Of a stretch of 64,000 nucleotides of DNA, positions 43,526 through 52,473 are shown piece after piece (within the stretch, counting starts at the first letter, position 1; each line of letters opens with the position of its first letter). The stretch covers positions 27,434 through 91,433 of the IMG/VR virus record IMGVR_UViG_3300030090_006322; one strand, given 5' to 3'. Source of the DNA: a virus. The notes under the pieces were generated by a model. It did not search any database. It was not told the DNA's origin and was given only the letters and a program-made list of their open reading frames with translations. The position numbers were made by a program, and so were the translations under genes.

Positions 43526-45470
43526 GGCTGTGATATAAAATGGCTGCTGGATATGTTTCTAAAGTATGTTGTGCTGAAATATCTAAAACTTCTTTTAAAG
43601 TATTTAAATTTTCAATTTCGTTAAAATCCTTTACACATGATTCTAGCGTTTCGCCCCAATATTCTTTCTCATTAGAGCAAACTATAGATTCACATAGATT
43701 AGAAACCATTTCTTCTTGAGCTTCACTAAGTTCAGAAATCTTTAAATGAGATGTCATTTTTTCTTTTGCATCATGAATCAAATTATCAATTTCATATATG
43801 GTTTTTTGAATATTAGCTCTAGAATATGTAGCATTTGCTAAAGGGATATCTGTAGTGCCTTCTGGTCTACCAGCGGTCTTCCTTGGGCCTTTTGCTTTTC
43901 CATCAGGAGAATAAACTGGCACTCCTCCAACAATTGGATTGTAATAGCCTTTTTCTCTATCTTCTAAAAACTCTTGTTGTGCCTTATCCAGTTTATCTGG
44001 CTCTGGGAACTTGCCATTATGGAACATTTCCATTCCTTGCTCTGGAGTAATGATACCAAGCTCCATCAGACGAGTAGAAGCTCTCATCAGTTGAACTTCG
44101 TCCCTCATATCAATATCTTTCATCTTTGCCTCGGGCCATGAACGGAAACCTAAATCTTTAGCTATTCTTTTAATTTCTTTGTTTAAAAAATCATTTAAAA
44201 AGCCATAACGAGACTCTTGTAATCTATCAATAAAGATTTGGGCTTTAACCTGTGTAGAGTTGAACTTTTCCTCACCTACAACAATGTTTTGTAAACCCTG
44301 CTTGATATCTTCGTTTAGTATTTGATACTTTTGTGGTCCCAGAACCAAATTAAGCTCTGGTATAATAAATTCAGCTTTTGTAGTATAATCCGAAACTAAA
44401 ACCCTACCCACACTCTCATTCTTGAAAAGGTTTTGCATGGCGACCATGTTATTAGGGTTGACCCCTCCCTTTTCAGGATCAGCCCCCATAGTGATAAGTA
44501 AAATAACATTTTCTACAGTCCTCGTAATAGCTTGATCCATTTTCTTTAATTCCATCTTTGCATTGATGTCCTCAAGAACTGGAAAACCAAAAGGAACAGC
44601 GAATGGCTCATAGTCTTGTTTTTTATAAAAAGAATAAGACAACCTTGTAGGGTCTAGGTTTATTTTTATTCCCTTGTTACTATAAGAGCCTTTTTGAATT
44701 GATTCTTTTATTTCTGGATCTAAAGCTTCAAATATAGCCAGATCCTCTTCTGTTTGTGGGCTACCAAGTCTAGCTATTTCGTATTCAGACAATACTTTTT
44801 GATATACTCCACCAGTAGTAAACGTGGTAGATCTTCTTGCTATAACATCATATGGATTTAAAAGAATATATTTTAAAGGTATTTTATTAGTTGCAGCCCC
44901 TATTGTCCCCACTTGATTAATTAACCTAGCGTAATCATCAGCTTTAAATTTACCATCTATCCTATACAGAAAAATATTTCCACTTCTGTAATACTCTCTA
45001 AAATACTGATCTTTTAGAGCGATAATATTAATTTTTTTAAACCACTCGTAAAAAAACTCTCTGCTTTTTCTGCTTCCTCCCTCTAGGTAAATATCAGTGT
45101 TTGTGAACTCTGACATAATATCTATAGCGTTTCTAAACACTGCCACGTTACAATACGCCTTTTGGCAAAGCTCAATAGCGTCTCTACAGGTAATCCCATC
45201 AGAACCATATTCGTAAGGAAGTAATCCTCTACGGATGCTAGAAAACCTTTCTTTTTGTGTTACGTACGCGGCCCTGTTTGTCCTACTCCCCGCAAACGGA
45301 CTTTGTGAAGCCGCTTGCCTCCTAGCCTCTGATATAGCGGTATAAGATGCATCGGAAGTATAAAAAGGCTCGCCCAGCAGTTCTGGAGAAGGCTCTTCTC
45401 CATCAGTCTGTGATGGGTGATTAAATTTGTTCCAATATTCAGAACGCTTGGTATATTTTCTTTTAGCCAT
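43512..45470 (-). CDS. portal protein
   Basis: 652 aa, of the size and place of a portal: directly after the terminase and before protease and capsid genes. Recognisable portal-like segments are FRNAIDIMSEFTNTDIYLEG near residue 100 and LQESRYGFLNDFLNKEIKRI near residue 420. It forms the dodecameric ring for DNA entry. A GTGTAA box lies 10 bases before the ATG. Confidence 0.82.
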   Translation of the reverse strand: MAKRKYTKRSEYWNKFNHPSQTDGEEPSPELLGEPFYTSDASYTAISEARRQAASQSPFAGSRTNRAAYVTQKERFSSIRRGLLPYEYGSDGITCRDAIELCQKAYCNVAVFRNAIDIMSEFTNTDIYLEGGSRKSREFFYEWFKKINIIALKDQYFREYYRSGNIFLYRIDGKFKADDYARLINQVGTIGAATNKIPLKYILLNPYDVIARRSTTFTTGGVYQKVLSEYEIARLGSPQTEEDLAIFEALDPEIKESIQKGSYSNKGIKINLDPTRLSYSFYKKQDYEPFAVPFGFPVLEDINAKMELKKMDQAITRTVENVILLITMGADPEKGGVNPNNMVAMQNLFKNESVGRVLVSDYTTKAEFIIPELNLVLGPQKYQILNEDIKQGLQNIVVGEEKFNSTQVKAQIFIDRLQESRYGFLNDFLNKEIKRIAKDLGFRSWPEAKMKDIDMRDEVQLMRASTRLMELGIITPEQGMEMFHNGKFPEPDKLDKAQQEFLEDREKGYYNPIVGGVPVYSPDGKAKGPRKTAGRPEGTTDIPLANATYSRANIQKTIYEIDNLIHDAKEKMTSHLKISELSEAQEEMVSNLCESIVCSNEKEYWGETLESCVKDFNEIENLNTLKEVLDISAQHTLETYPAAILYHSHEKQ

Positions 45471-45480
45471 AAATATAATT

Positions 45481-45490
45481 TATTTTACAC
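45481..45490 (-). promoter_or_regulatory. GTGTAA box upstream of portal
   Basis: GTGTAAAATA on the minus strand, 10 bases before the portal ATG. Confidence 0.45.
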
Positions 45491-45518
45491 TCCAAAGTTA
45501 ACTTTCAACTTTTAAAAG

Positions 45519-47384
45519 TTAAGAAATAAACATCGGGGTAAATGTAGTCTGGACATTTGATATATCCTCCGACTCCATATCATAGAAAATGTTCATCATC
45601 CAATTTCCTAAAACCAATGCAGAGTATGAGTCTTTTCTAGCTTTATCTGCGCCACTTTGCTTTCTTAGGTTGGGTGGTAAATCAAAGCTTTGAGTTCCTT
45701 GAACAGATGTCGTGATTTGTATCAAAGCGCATTGCACTTTAATTAAATCCATCATATCCTTTTGATGCTCTACGAAATCAATCATTCTAGCACCTTTACC
45801 ACCTTTTTCATTGGGGTCGTTTCTAATAAACTTTAATTGTTCGATAGGGACTCTAGATTTTCTTTGATTGTTATAATCATCATTCATAGCCGCCCCAGCG
45901 AAGAATATTCTCTTGTGATCAAAAGCTGACTGTAAAGATTCGTTAGCTAACCTAATCCAAGCTGAAGTAGGTTTCCTAAGAAACACAAAATTCTTTTCTG
46001 ACTTGTTATATTGATTTTTAAGCCTTCTTAAGTTTTTATCATAATCTTTTGATTTATCTAAATCAGCTTCTATGACTCCAAGCTTCAAATTTCTTTTTTT
46101 GAATATTTCACTCTCGTTACAAGAATTAACAAATTGAACACCACCGTTATAGTCGCCCACAACAGCAGATATGTTAAAATGAGTGAGTATATATGCCATA
46201 TACTTTATGTGAGTCTTTAAACTAGCTCCAGAGAGAGCATAACTATGAACAATAGTTCCTTTTCTAGTATCACGATTCAACTTAATCAACAGCATCGCAA
46301 AATCATCTGAACTTTCACTTTCAGACCAAGAGGGGTCAAAAGCTAACAAATATTCGTCTTTAGGATTACCTATGACCTCCACGCACTGACCCTCGCCATC
46401 GGGAAGAGTACAAGCAGCCATTTTGCTCACCTTAAAGTATCCAGAGCTGTCATCTGTAAATATAGCCCCAAACTCTCTATCGAATTGCGAGTCACTCATT
46501 GTGGACTTTGATTGATTTATTAAACTTTGATCGTAAAGTTGTTCTGGGGCGCAATCATAACTAAAATGCATAATAGTTCTATGCGCTCCATCTTGTTTGT
46601 TCTCGTTTAGAATAAGGGCTTCATATTGCTGATATATCTTGTAAAGGTATTCGAATTTGTAAGAGGCTGATGATAAACCAATAATTTTGTTGTTTGGCCA
46701 TATCTTCCTATCCTCTTCTTTCATTTTACCCTGCTCAATCATCTGGGTCTCTAGGTCATAAACTTCTTGACGCTCGGTAGGGTTTTCTACGACAGAGAGG
46801 AATGGTATAATAACCTCATTGTAAATTTTTTCAGGCATCAGCAATAACTCATCGATGATCATTCTTTGGAATCTAAAACCCCTCAATTTTTCTCCATCTC
46901 CCAAAGGCAATGCTCTTATACTGCTTCTTCCTATCTCCATGACCCACTCATCGTTCATTTTAGAAACTCTAGTTATACATTGAGAAAAGAAGGTCGCCTT
47001 CGGACTTTTGGCAATGTCTTCTATCTTCTTAAAGATCATTTTAGATTGCCTAAATGACTTAGACAAAATACCTATCTGGACACCCTGATTTAAAATAGCG
47101 TCTAATAGCGCGAAAACGCCCGTAGAGAAGCTTTTAGACATACCCCGACTCCATATGCCTAAAAAGTAATCGGACTCCATCATCGCCTTAATAGCCATGT
47201 GCTGGAAAGGGAATAATTTTACCCCCGTAAACAACTCACAAGCAAAAGACGGATTTTCTCTTAAAAACTTATAAAGCAAAATTTTTGCTTCAGTTTCTTC
47301 TATAAACCCCTCTTTTCCGAGAATGTGTTTGTTTATATCCTTGTACTTTCGGTTTAGTTTCTGTTGTCCTGTTTCCCAAGCCAT
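45519..47384 (-). CDS. terL: terminase large subunit
   Basis: 621 aa packaging motor. Walker A-like WSRGMSKSFST (about residues 78-88), Walker B MIIDELLLMPEK, and a nuclease domain with YLLAFDPSWSESESSDDFAM, AVVGDYNGGVQFVNS and a late Asp in MIDFVEHQKDMMDL, the acidic residues of the RNase H-like fold. The first 95 bases overlap the preceding nuclease gene in another frame; no suitable later Met exists, so the overlap is real. It pairs with the upstream small-terminase candidate. Confidence 0.92.
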   Translation of the reverse strand: MAWETGQQKLNRKYKDINKHILGKEGFIEETEAKILLYKFLRENPSFACELFTGVKLFPFQHMAIKAMMESDYFLGIWSRGMSKSFSTGVFALLDAILNQGVQIGILSKSFRQSKMIFKKIEDIAKSPKATFFSQCITRVSKMNDEWVMEIGRSSIRALPLGDGEKLRGFRFQRMIIDELLLMPEKIYNEVIIPFLSVVENPTERQEVYDLETQMIEQGKMKEEDRKIWPNNKIIGLSSASYKFEYLYKIYQQYEALILNENKQDGAHRTIMHFSYDCAPEQLYDQSLINQSKSTMSDSQFDREFGAIFTDDSSGYFKVSKMAACTLPDGEGQCVEVIGNPKDEYLLAFDPSWSESESSDDFAMLLIKLNRDTRKGTIVHSYALSGASLKTHIKYMAYILTHFNISAVVGDYNGGVQFVNSCNESEIFKKRNLKLGVIEADLDKSKDYDKNLRRLKNQYNKSEKNFVFLRKPTSAWIRLANESLQSAFDHKRIFFAGAAMNDDYNNQRKSRVPIEQLKFIRNDPNEKGGKGARMIDFVEHQKDMMDLIKVQCALIQITTSVQGTQSFDLPPNLRKQSGADKARKDSYSALVLGNWMMNIFYDMESEDISNVQTTFTPMFIS

Positions 47385-48300
47385 CTTTTTTTAATTGTTT
47401 GTCCCAAAAATATTGTAGGTCTACCTCCCAGAGTTTCGTGCCTAAAACAAGAATTTTAGGTATCAGCTCTTCGCTCTTTTGTCTTGAGCCGCTAAACACA
47501 AATTGACAACAATCTGTATAGTTAGCTTGGATCTCTCTCATTCTATGGTAAACATAATCTAGTTTAAATTTTTTGTAGACACGCCTATTTACTGCCCACA
47601 TCTTATCAAAAGCTGTTTCTGTAACTACATATAAGTAACAACCCATTGTTCGGCACCTCTCTAACTCTTTTATAAATCGGTTGTAACCATTTGTTATGGT
47701 TGAGCAAAAATCCTGGTAAGATTTCCTATCCACGAATGTATAGTCATATAAATCTCCCCCAACCGCATAATCGCCCACATCCAACTTTAACAATTCAGAA
47801 TTGTTGAAATGCAGTGGCTTTTGTTCTCTTGTATCTATTAGAATCGGCGTGTTTGAATAATCTTTATTGAATTGCTTTGGCAACGCTTTAGAAAGCATAG
47901 GCTTCATCTGCAATTGTTTGCATGTGTCTTTGTAGCTGCCAAAGACCTCTTTACATAAGTCTATATCTGGTAGATTGCTTGTTTGCAGATAAGTAGAGGG
48001 TGGACCAGCAGTTATGCCCTTGGCTTGTAGTTTTTTTTGTAAAGCTGTTACAATGAAATCTTTAACGTCTTCTTTCGGTGCCTGTTTGCACCATTTGTTC
48101 ATATTTCTTTTGTTTATGAACTCTGTAGAAAAATACTGCTTATAATTTTTAAAAGGTATCAACTCTCCAGTTAGCTTATCTTTTCTTTGATAGCTCTCCA
48201 CATAGTAATCTCCTAAAAGCTTATCGTGCTTTTTGATGTGCGCGTGTAAGCTCCTCAATGAATCAAATGACTCCCCACATATTTTGCATTTAAATGACAT
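47290..48300 (-). CDS. C2H2 zinc finger plus ERCC4-type nuclease
   Basis: 336 aa from ATG 48300 (a TTG four codons earlier is possible). An N-terminal C2H2 finger reads CKICGESFDSLRSLHAHIKK and ends in His. Residues about 150-240 match the XPF/MUS81 ERCC4 nuclease: ILIDTREQKP, LDVGDYAVGG and FVDRKSYQDF (the GDY...RK site). ERCC4 nucleases cut branched DNA, so it may debranch concatemers before packaging. The C-terminus is basic and its last 95 bases overlap terL. Confidence 0.78.
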   Translation of the reverse strand: MSFKCKICGESFDSLRSLHAHIKKHDKLLGDYYVESYQRKDKLTGELIPFKNYKQYFSTEFINKRNMNKWCKQAPKEDVKDFIVTALQKKLQAKGITAGPPSTYLQTSNLPDIDLCKEVFGSYKDTCKQLQMKPMLSKALPKQFNKDYSNTPILIDTREQKPLHFNNSELLKLDVGDYAVGGDLYDYTFVDRKSYQDFCSTITNGYNRFIKELERCRTMGCYLYVVTETAFDKMWAVNRRVYKKFKLDYVYHRMREIQANYTDCCQFVFSGSRQKSEELIPKILVLGTKLWEVDLQYFWDKQLKKDGLGNRTTETKPKVQGYKQTHSRKRGVYRRN

Positions 48301-49339
48301 CTTGCTGACCAATTCCTAATACTCTTGCTTTCCACTCTGCCATCCCCTCTAATCTTTCTGCTTCCTGCTTTACTGCCTCTTTTTGCATTTCTGCAATTCT
48401 TATCATTGTCTGCCTTTCTTCCTCTTCTTGAAAAAGCTGCACTATAGACAAAAACGAAGCGTTCTCTTTGTTTAGCTTTTTCATCCTCTCGCTTCTGTCC
48501 CCTTGAAGCTTCTTTGTTAGGTTCTCAATACGAGTTTCGCATTGATGATACTCTGAACTCTTGGTTTTGATAATTTCCGCAAGCCTGATAGACATTTCTT
48601 GCTGCTCATCTGCCTCATCAAACATACTGTTAAGTTTATTTAAGTGGGCGCTGATAACTTCTAGATTAATAACCTCTTTGCATACATTTAAATACAAATT
48701 AATTTCATCAGCAGTCAAATCTGGCTTGTCCCAAGTTAAACGCACAAATTCATGTTCAAACAGAACTCTATCCTCTTCATTTAAAAAATTGTTAATAATT
48801 TTTAGAAATCTTGAGTTAGAAAGGTTAACTCCGAGTTTTTCTACGCAAATTTGCTTTTGTCTGTTAAGTTTCGATTCATTTAACCCCAAACCAGTGGCAT
48901 CATTGATTTTTTTGATGATTCTGGATGAAGACTTCGGTGCAATGTATGAATTGAGAGCGCCTGAATCTTGAGATGGTAAAATGTCAGGATTAACCTCTCT
49001 GATTTCAGCTAACACAGCTCTTTGCTCTGCACTTAGAGGTCTGACAATTCTAGAAGGGAAAACAATTTTAGCTATCTCCAAAGAAGACATCCCTTCTTCT
49101 GCTTGTTGAATTATAAATTCTTTTTGTTCGTTTGTGAACTCTATGCTCTCTGCTGGAACTCTCCCCGTTGTTTTAAAGTCTATAGAGTTTTCTACCAAAA
49201 ACTTTCTAACAGCTCGCCCTTCTTTAGATCTTCCGTCTAAAGAGTCATCTTCAAAGCACTGCTTTGTCAGATCAATTAAGTTAGGAATTTTTGATGCGTT
49301 TTCCCTTAAAAAATCTTTCTGTTCTTTAGTTAGGTCCAT
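48290..49339 (-). CDS. HTH/coiled-coil protein, small terminase candidate
   Basis: 349 aa. Two related N-terminal units (LTKEQKDFLRENASKIPNLI and FTNEQKEFIIQQAEEGMSSL) look like repeated helix-turn-helix modules. A long coiled coil fills the C-terminal third (LAEIIKTKSSEYHQCETRIE). DNA-binding N-terminus plus coiled coil upstream of terL is the pattern of a small terminase subunit. It may alternatively be a regulator. Confidence 0.5.
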   Translation of the reverse strand: MDLTKEQKDFLRENASKIPNLIDLTKQCFEDDSLDGRSKEGRAVRKFLVENSIDFKTTGRVPAESIEFTNEQKEFIIQQAEEGMSSLEIAKIVFPSRIVRPLSAEQRAVLAEIREVNPDILPSQDSGALNSYIAPKSSSRIIKKINDATGLGLNESKLNRQKQICVEKLGVNLSNSRFLKIINNFLNEEDRVLFEHEFVRLTWDKPDLTADEINLYLNVCKEVINLEVISAHLNKLNSMFDEADEQQEMSIRLAEIIKTKSSEYHQCETRIENLTKKLQGDRSERMKKLNKENASFLSIVQLFQEEEERQTMIRIAEMQKEAVKQEAERLEGMAEWKARVLGIGQQDVI

Positions 49340-50012
49340 CTTCTATAATATCTTGGTCCCTTAGTATTTCCATAGCCACTTGTAGGAACTTCTTTTTTAA
49401 ATTCTTCACTTGTCTATAGCCAAGCTTTCTTTTTTGAGCGGATATTTTATAACCCATGAATTTAGCAACGTCCTCTTCATTATTTTTATCAAAGTAAAGC
49501 ATTCTGTAAGCAGTATAATGAATATTACTTAAACGGCGCTTCATCTCTCCATCCAACTTTTCTAAAGAAGAATTAAAGTCAAAATCAACATATTGTTTAC
49601 TTGTGACTTCTTTTACAAAATCTTCAGTAGATAATGGTATTTTTATTTCTAACGCGGCTTTTTTAGATTTTTCCCACTTTTGACAAATCGGGCATATTGA
49701 TGAATCATGATTTGAAAATTGATAATCTGGACACGGATTAACATAATTACCGTAATGGTTTCTTATGAGGTTGCGAATTTGATTAGATATAATTCTGCCA
49801 ATCCAAGGTTCAAGCGGTCTCTCTTGATCCCACATGTGCCATTTTCTAGAAATGTGAAGTTTGATGATTTGTTGAACATCATCAAAATCAAACCACCTGA
49901 CAGCATTTAACCTCCACTTATACTGCTGTCTTCTTATCGCGGCATCAATTACTTCAGAAAAGTCTTCGTATGTATAATCACCCTTCTTTTTTCTTTTCAT
50001 CAATAAATTCAT
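49326..50012 (-). CDS. sigma70-family sigma factor with Cys-rich insert
   Basis: 228 aa. Region 2-like text FDDVQQIIKLHISRKWHMWD, PLEPWIGRIISNQIRNLIRN matches the core-binding and -10 region of small sigma factors. It is followed by an unusual insert NPCPDYQ...ICPICQKW with three cysteines, which may bind zinc, and then a region 4-like helix pair (EEDVAKFMGYKISAQKRKLG). This second sigma factor, next to late genes, is a candidate for late transcription. ATGs at 50012 and 50000 are both possible starts. Confidence 0.7.
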   Translation of the reverse strand: MNLLMKRKKKGDYTYEDFSEVIDAAIRRQQYKWRLNAVRWFDFDDVQQIIKLHISRKWHMWDQERPLEPWIGRIISNQIRNLIRNHYGNYVNPCPDYQFSNHDSSICPICQKWEKSKKAALEIKIPLSTEDFVKEVTSKQYVDFDFNSSLEKLDGEMKRRLSNIHYTAYRMLYFDKNNEEDVAKFMGYKISAQKRKLGYRQVKNLKKKFLQVAMEILRDQDIIEDGPN

Positions 50013-50328
50013 TAATAGATCTAGTCTTTCTCTTCCGAGGAGTCTCGGATTCAGGTGACTCTCCTATTAAGGAACCGAATGTCATAGGGCGCTTGTCTGA
50101 TGCTTGCACCTCCACTTCGATGCTAGAAATGTTAGGAACGCTTTCTGCATCCGTTTCGTCTTTAGAAATAATAACAGATTTTTCTAAAACAGGCATACCT
50201 GCCGAAGTGTTCGCTGTAGAGGTAGAAGCTAAAGAATTAAGTTGGATACCGCACTTTCCACAAAAGTTAGGTTTTGCATGAGCGTAAGAAATTTTTGTTC
50301 CGCAACTGTGACAAAATAGATGAGCCAT
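49978..50328 (-). CDS. zinc-ribbon protein
   Basis: 116 aa. N-terminal CHSCGTKISYAHAKPNFCGK followed by CG, a four-Cys zinc ribbon (CxxC...CxxC) of the kind seen in small regulatory or adapter proteins. The rest is acidic and disordered with a basic tail (PRKRKTRSINEF). It overlaps the sigma-factor gene and may act with it. Confidence 0.7.
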   Translation of the reverse strand: MAHLFCHSCGTKISYAHAKPNFCGKCGIQLNSLASTSTANTSAGMPVLEKSVIISKDETDAESVPNISSIEVEVQASDKRPMTFGSLIGESPESETPRKRKTRSINEFIDEKKKEG

Positions 50329-50440
50329 ACTATATTTTATTTAATTAAAATAGTTTTTTCAAAAAAACAAGGCATGTGTCCTTTTTATCAGTAGCAGTTC
50401 GCCGCTTGCGCGTGACACTTTTTTCTTGCTTATATATATA

Positions 50441-50450
50441 ATATTACACT
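50441..50450 (-). promoter_or_regulatory. GTGTAA box at the end of the PhoH gene
   Basis: GTGTAATATT on the minus strand, followed by an AT-rich run. It lies about 113 bases before the zinc-ribbon ATG (50328) and may start the zinc-ribbon, sigma, terminase transcript. Confidence 0.35.
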
Positions 50451-51160
50451 TCCTTACCTTTTTCTAACTTAGAAATGATAAACTTTAAAATTTTACTACG
50501 AACAATATCATTTCTGTTAAAAGAAAAGGAATGTATTCCGTTCTCTCTTGATTTGTCATCAGAGAAAATATCAAACATATCTTTGAAGCCAGTTTTACCG
50601 TTGATATCGCTTTGCATAAAGTCTCCGCATATAACTAACTTGGTGTCCTCACCAATTCTAGTTATCAAGGTAGTCAACTCTTTAAACGTAAAGTTTTGAG
50701 CTTCATCTGCCACGATTAACTTATTATTCCAGTTAGCTCCTCTTAAAAAGTTCACAGGGATTGCTGTGACCCTCTCTTTCTGTTTTAAGAAGGCTGTATC
50801 TCCCTCATGTATTATTTCTTCCAATTTATCGTATAAGGGCAACGTGAAAGGGTTGAACTTTTCAGACATATCTCCTGGTAGGCTACCCAAGCCTTTATCT
50901 GCGCTTTCGACAATACTTCTTATATAGAGAAGATCTTTTTCCTTATCTTCAGCCATTAAACGCAAACACCCATATAAAGACATGTATGTTTTACTAGAAC
51001 CTGCTGGACCAGACACAAACATGATTTTAACCTCTTCATCTAGCAACGTGGCTAGAAATTTGCGCTGATTTGGGGTAAATTTAAATTTCCTTTCCTTAAA
51101 CTTGATAGAGTGGAAAGTGTGAGGCTCTAAACGAAAATTAGACAATTTTTTAAGTGCCAT
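50444..51160 (-). CDS. phoH: PhoH-like ATPase
   Basis: 238 aa PhoH-type P-loop ATPase. Walker A is FVSGPAGSSKTYMSLY (about residues 48-63), Walker B is KLIVADEAQNFTFKELTTLI, and a sensor motif TKLVICGDFMQSDI follows. PhoH is common in marine phages and its role is unsettled; RNA or phosphate-stress functions have been suggested. A GTGTAA box lies 10 bases before the ATG. Confidence 0.92.
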   Translation of the reverse strand: MALKKLSNFRLEPHTFHSIKFKERKFKFTPNQRKFLATLLDEEVKIMFVSGPAGSSKTYMSLYGCLRLMAEDKEKDLLYIRSIVESADKGLGSLPGDMSEKFNPFTLPLYDKLEEIIHEGDTAFLKQKERVTAIPVNFLRGANWNNKLIVADEAQNFTFKELTTLITRIGEDTKLVICGDFMQSDINGKTGFKDMFDIFSDDKSRENGIHSFSFNRNDIVRSKILKFIISKLEKGKEV

Positions 51161-51170
51161 ATGTAATATT

Positions 51171-51178
51171 AATTACAC
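51171..51178 (-). promoter_or_regulatory. GTGTAA box upstream of phoH
   Basis: GTGTAATT on the minus strand, 10 bases before the phoH ATG. Confidence 0.5.
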
Positions 51179-51183
51179 TTAAA

Positions 51184-52035
51184 TCATAATTTTATTTGCT
51201 TAATTGTGGCGCTAGTTGTCAAAGTTTCGCCACCATTAGTAGAGAGCGATTGTGTTAAAACTCTAGAGCCAGCGTCAAATTTAATTAAATCTACAATCTG
51301 CGACATAGCGGCTGTGCCTCCTATACCACATACGCTGACACTCAACGAGTTAGATAAAGACTGTCCACTAAAATTTATAAGGCTATTCAATCCTGTTGAT
51401 GCCACAGTAAGCTCTTCCTCAACTCCATCGAGCAACATTGAAGAAGCGTTAATTGAACCGATGCCGTAAACGGGAGTTCTGGCGTATTTCCTTGTAAAAC
51501 TTATTTGGCTTTGTGTGTTATTTAAAATATTTGCATTATCATCTATAAGGCAAGTATGACCATAAGCTACTGCGTCACTATCCAAAGGCACAGTCGAACC
51601 ACCGTAAGGGTTGCTATCTCCACTTATAGACCCATCAATAGCAGGATCTAAAGAAACAAAACTAGCATTTAAAGTAACAGCGGCAAAAGGGTTTATATTT
51701 ATAGATACATCCGTTGCATAGCAGTCTCGATACACTCCGCTACCCAATTGAATAATAACAGAACTATCTTGATTTACATCTTTTAAAAAATCTAAACCTG
51801 AAAGCATTCCTGTATGAAATACGCAATCGATAGATATGTTTGCGGATAGAGCTTGTTGAAAACCAAATTGATCAGTAGAATCGATAGTTGTCCCCAACTT
51901 ACGTTTGGGGCTATGATTTGTATTGTAATTTACACTTGCTTGGGTCGCAGGAATATATCCATTCACTTCAGAAGGAAGCGCTGTAGTGCCGATACCACCA
52001 ATATAAACAGGAAACTCACTATAAGGTAAACTCAT
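51184..52035 (-). CDS. tail protein, paralogue 4
   Basis: 283 aa. YRDCYATDVSININPFAAVT followed by LNASFVSLDP corresponds to the shared strand pair of the paralogues at 23569, 25624 and 36973, and FGFQQALSANISIDCVFHTG to their central strands. It is separated from the other tail genes by the entire head module, an unusual location. A virion role is inferred from the resemblance. Confidence 0.55.
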   Translation of the reverse strand: MSLPYSEFPVYIGGIGTTALPSEVNGYIPATQASVNYNTNHSPKRKLGTTIDSTDQFGFQQALSANISIDCVFHTGMLSGLDFLKDVNQDSSVIIQLGSGVYRDCYATDVSININPFAAVTLNASFVSLDPAIDGSISGDSNPYGGSTVPLDSDAVAYGHTCLIDDNANILNNTQSQISFTRKYARTPVYGIGSINASSMLLDGVEEELTVASTGLNSLINFSGQSLSNSLSVSVCGIGGTAAMSQIVDLIKFDAGSRVLTQSLSTNGGETLTTSATIKQIKL

Positions 52036-52040
52036 TTGTT

Positions 52041-52050
52041 TAATTTACAC
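52041..52050 (-). promoter_or_regulatory. GTGTAA box upstream of the 52035 gene
   Basis: GTGTAAATTA on the minus strand, ending 5 bases before the ATG. Confidence 0.45.
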
Positions 52051-52054
52051 CGTT

Positions 52055-52210
52055 TTACTGATTACCAACTACCATAAGACCAAAATTTGCCGTAGCATAA
52101 GAAATCCAGATCACACCCCAACCATAATCCCTCTTCATAAAATAAGCAAAAGCAACGAGAGCATACATGACCCCAGCTACCAATGGGACATACTTTGTTA
52201 TATCGTCAAG
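52055..52210 (-). CDS. two-helix small membrane protein, 51 aa
   Basis: Starts with TTG at 52210 and is hydrophobic in two segments: YVPLVAGVMYALVAFAYF and WGVIWISYATANFGLMVV, separated by MKRDYG. Comparable short two-helix proteins are found in other marine phages. Minus-strand TATAAT, 12 bases before the TTG, could be the -10 of its promoter. The non-ATG start keeps confidence moderate. Confidence 0.6.
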   Translation of the reverse strand, partial: LDDITKYVPLVAGVMYALVAFAYFMKRDYGWGVIWISYATANFGLMVVGNQ

Positions 52211-52438
52211 AGTCACTTTGAATTATAGGGTCTGATTATTTTTTTTAAACAATAAATGGAACTCATGCCCCCGTTTACCACGCCCAGACAATTGGGTGGG
52301 GGTTTCTCGTTGATAGATTGATAATGGACTCCCCCCGCCAGTTTGCCACGCAAACGCAAACTAATTTTTTCAGAAATGGGGTAGGGTTGTCAAGCCCTTT
52401 TTTAATAAAAAAAAAGATAAAAAAAAGATAAAAAAAGC
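52211..52438. other. divergent intergenic region
   Basis: No gene seen. It contains a minus-strand TATAAT near 52223-52228 (with a TTGTTT farther upstream) for the small membrane gene, a GC-rich palindromic stretch about 52268-52305 (CCCA and TGGG arms inside CCCCC and GGGGG), and a run of A-rich sequence before the first leaderless promoter. An origin or regulatory role cannot be tested here. Confidence 0.4.
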
Positions 52439-52473
52439 TTTACTTTTGTTTGATTGTGTGCTATAGTTACTAC
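52439..52473 (+). promoter_or_regulatory. leaderless promoter P1
   Basis: TTTACT, 17-base spacer, TATAGT, then 6 bases to the ATG at 52474. The -10 hexamer spans -12 to -7, so the ATG is at +1. Confidence 0.75.
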
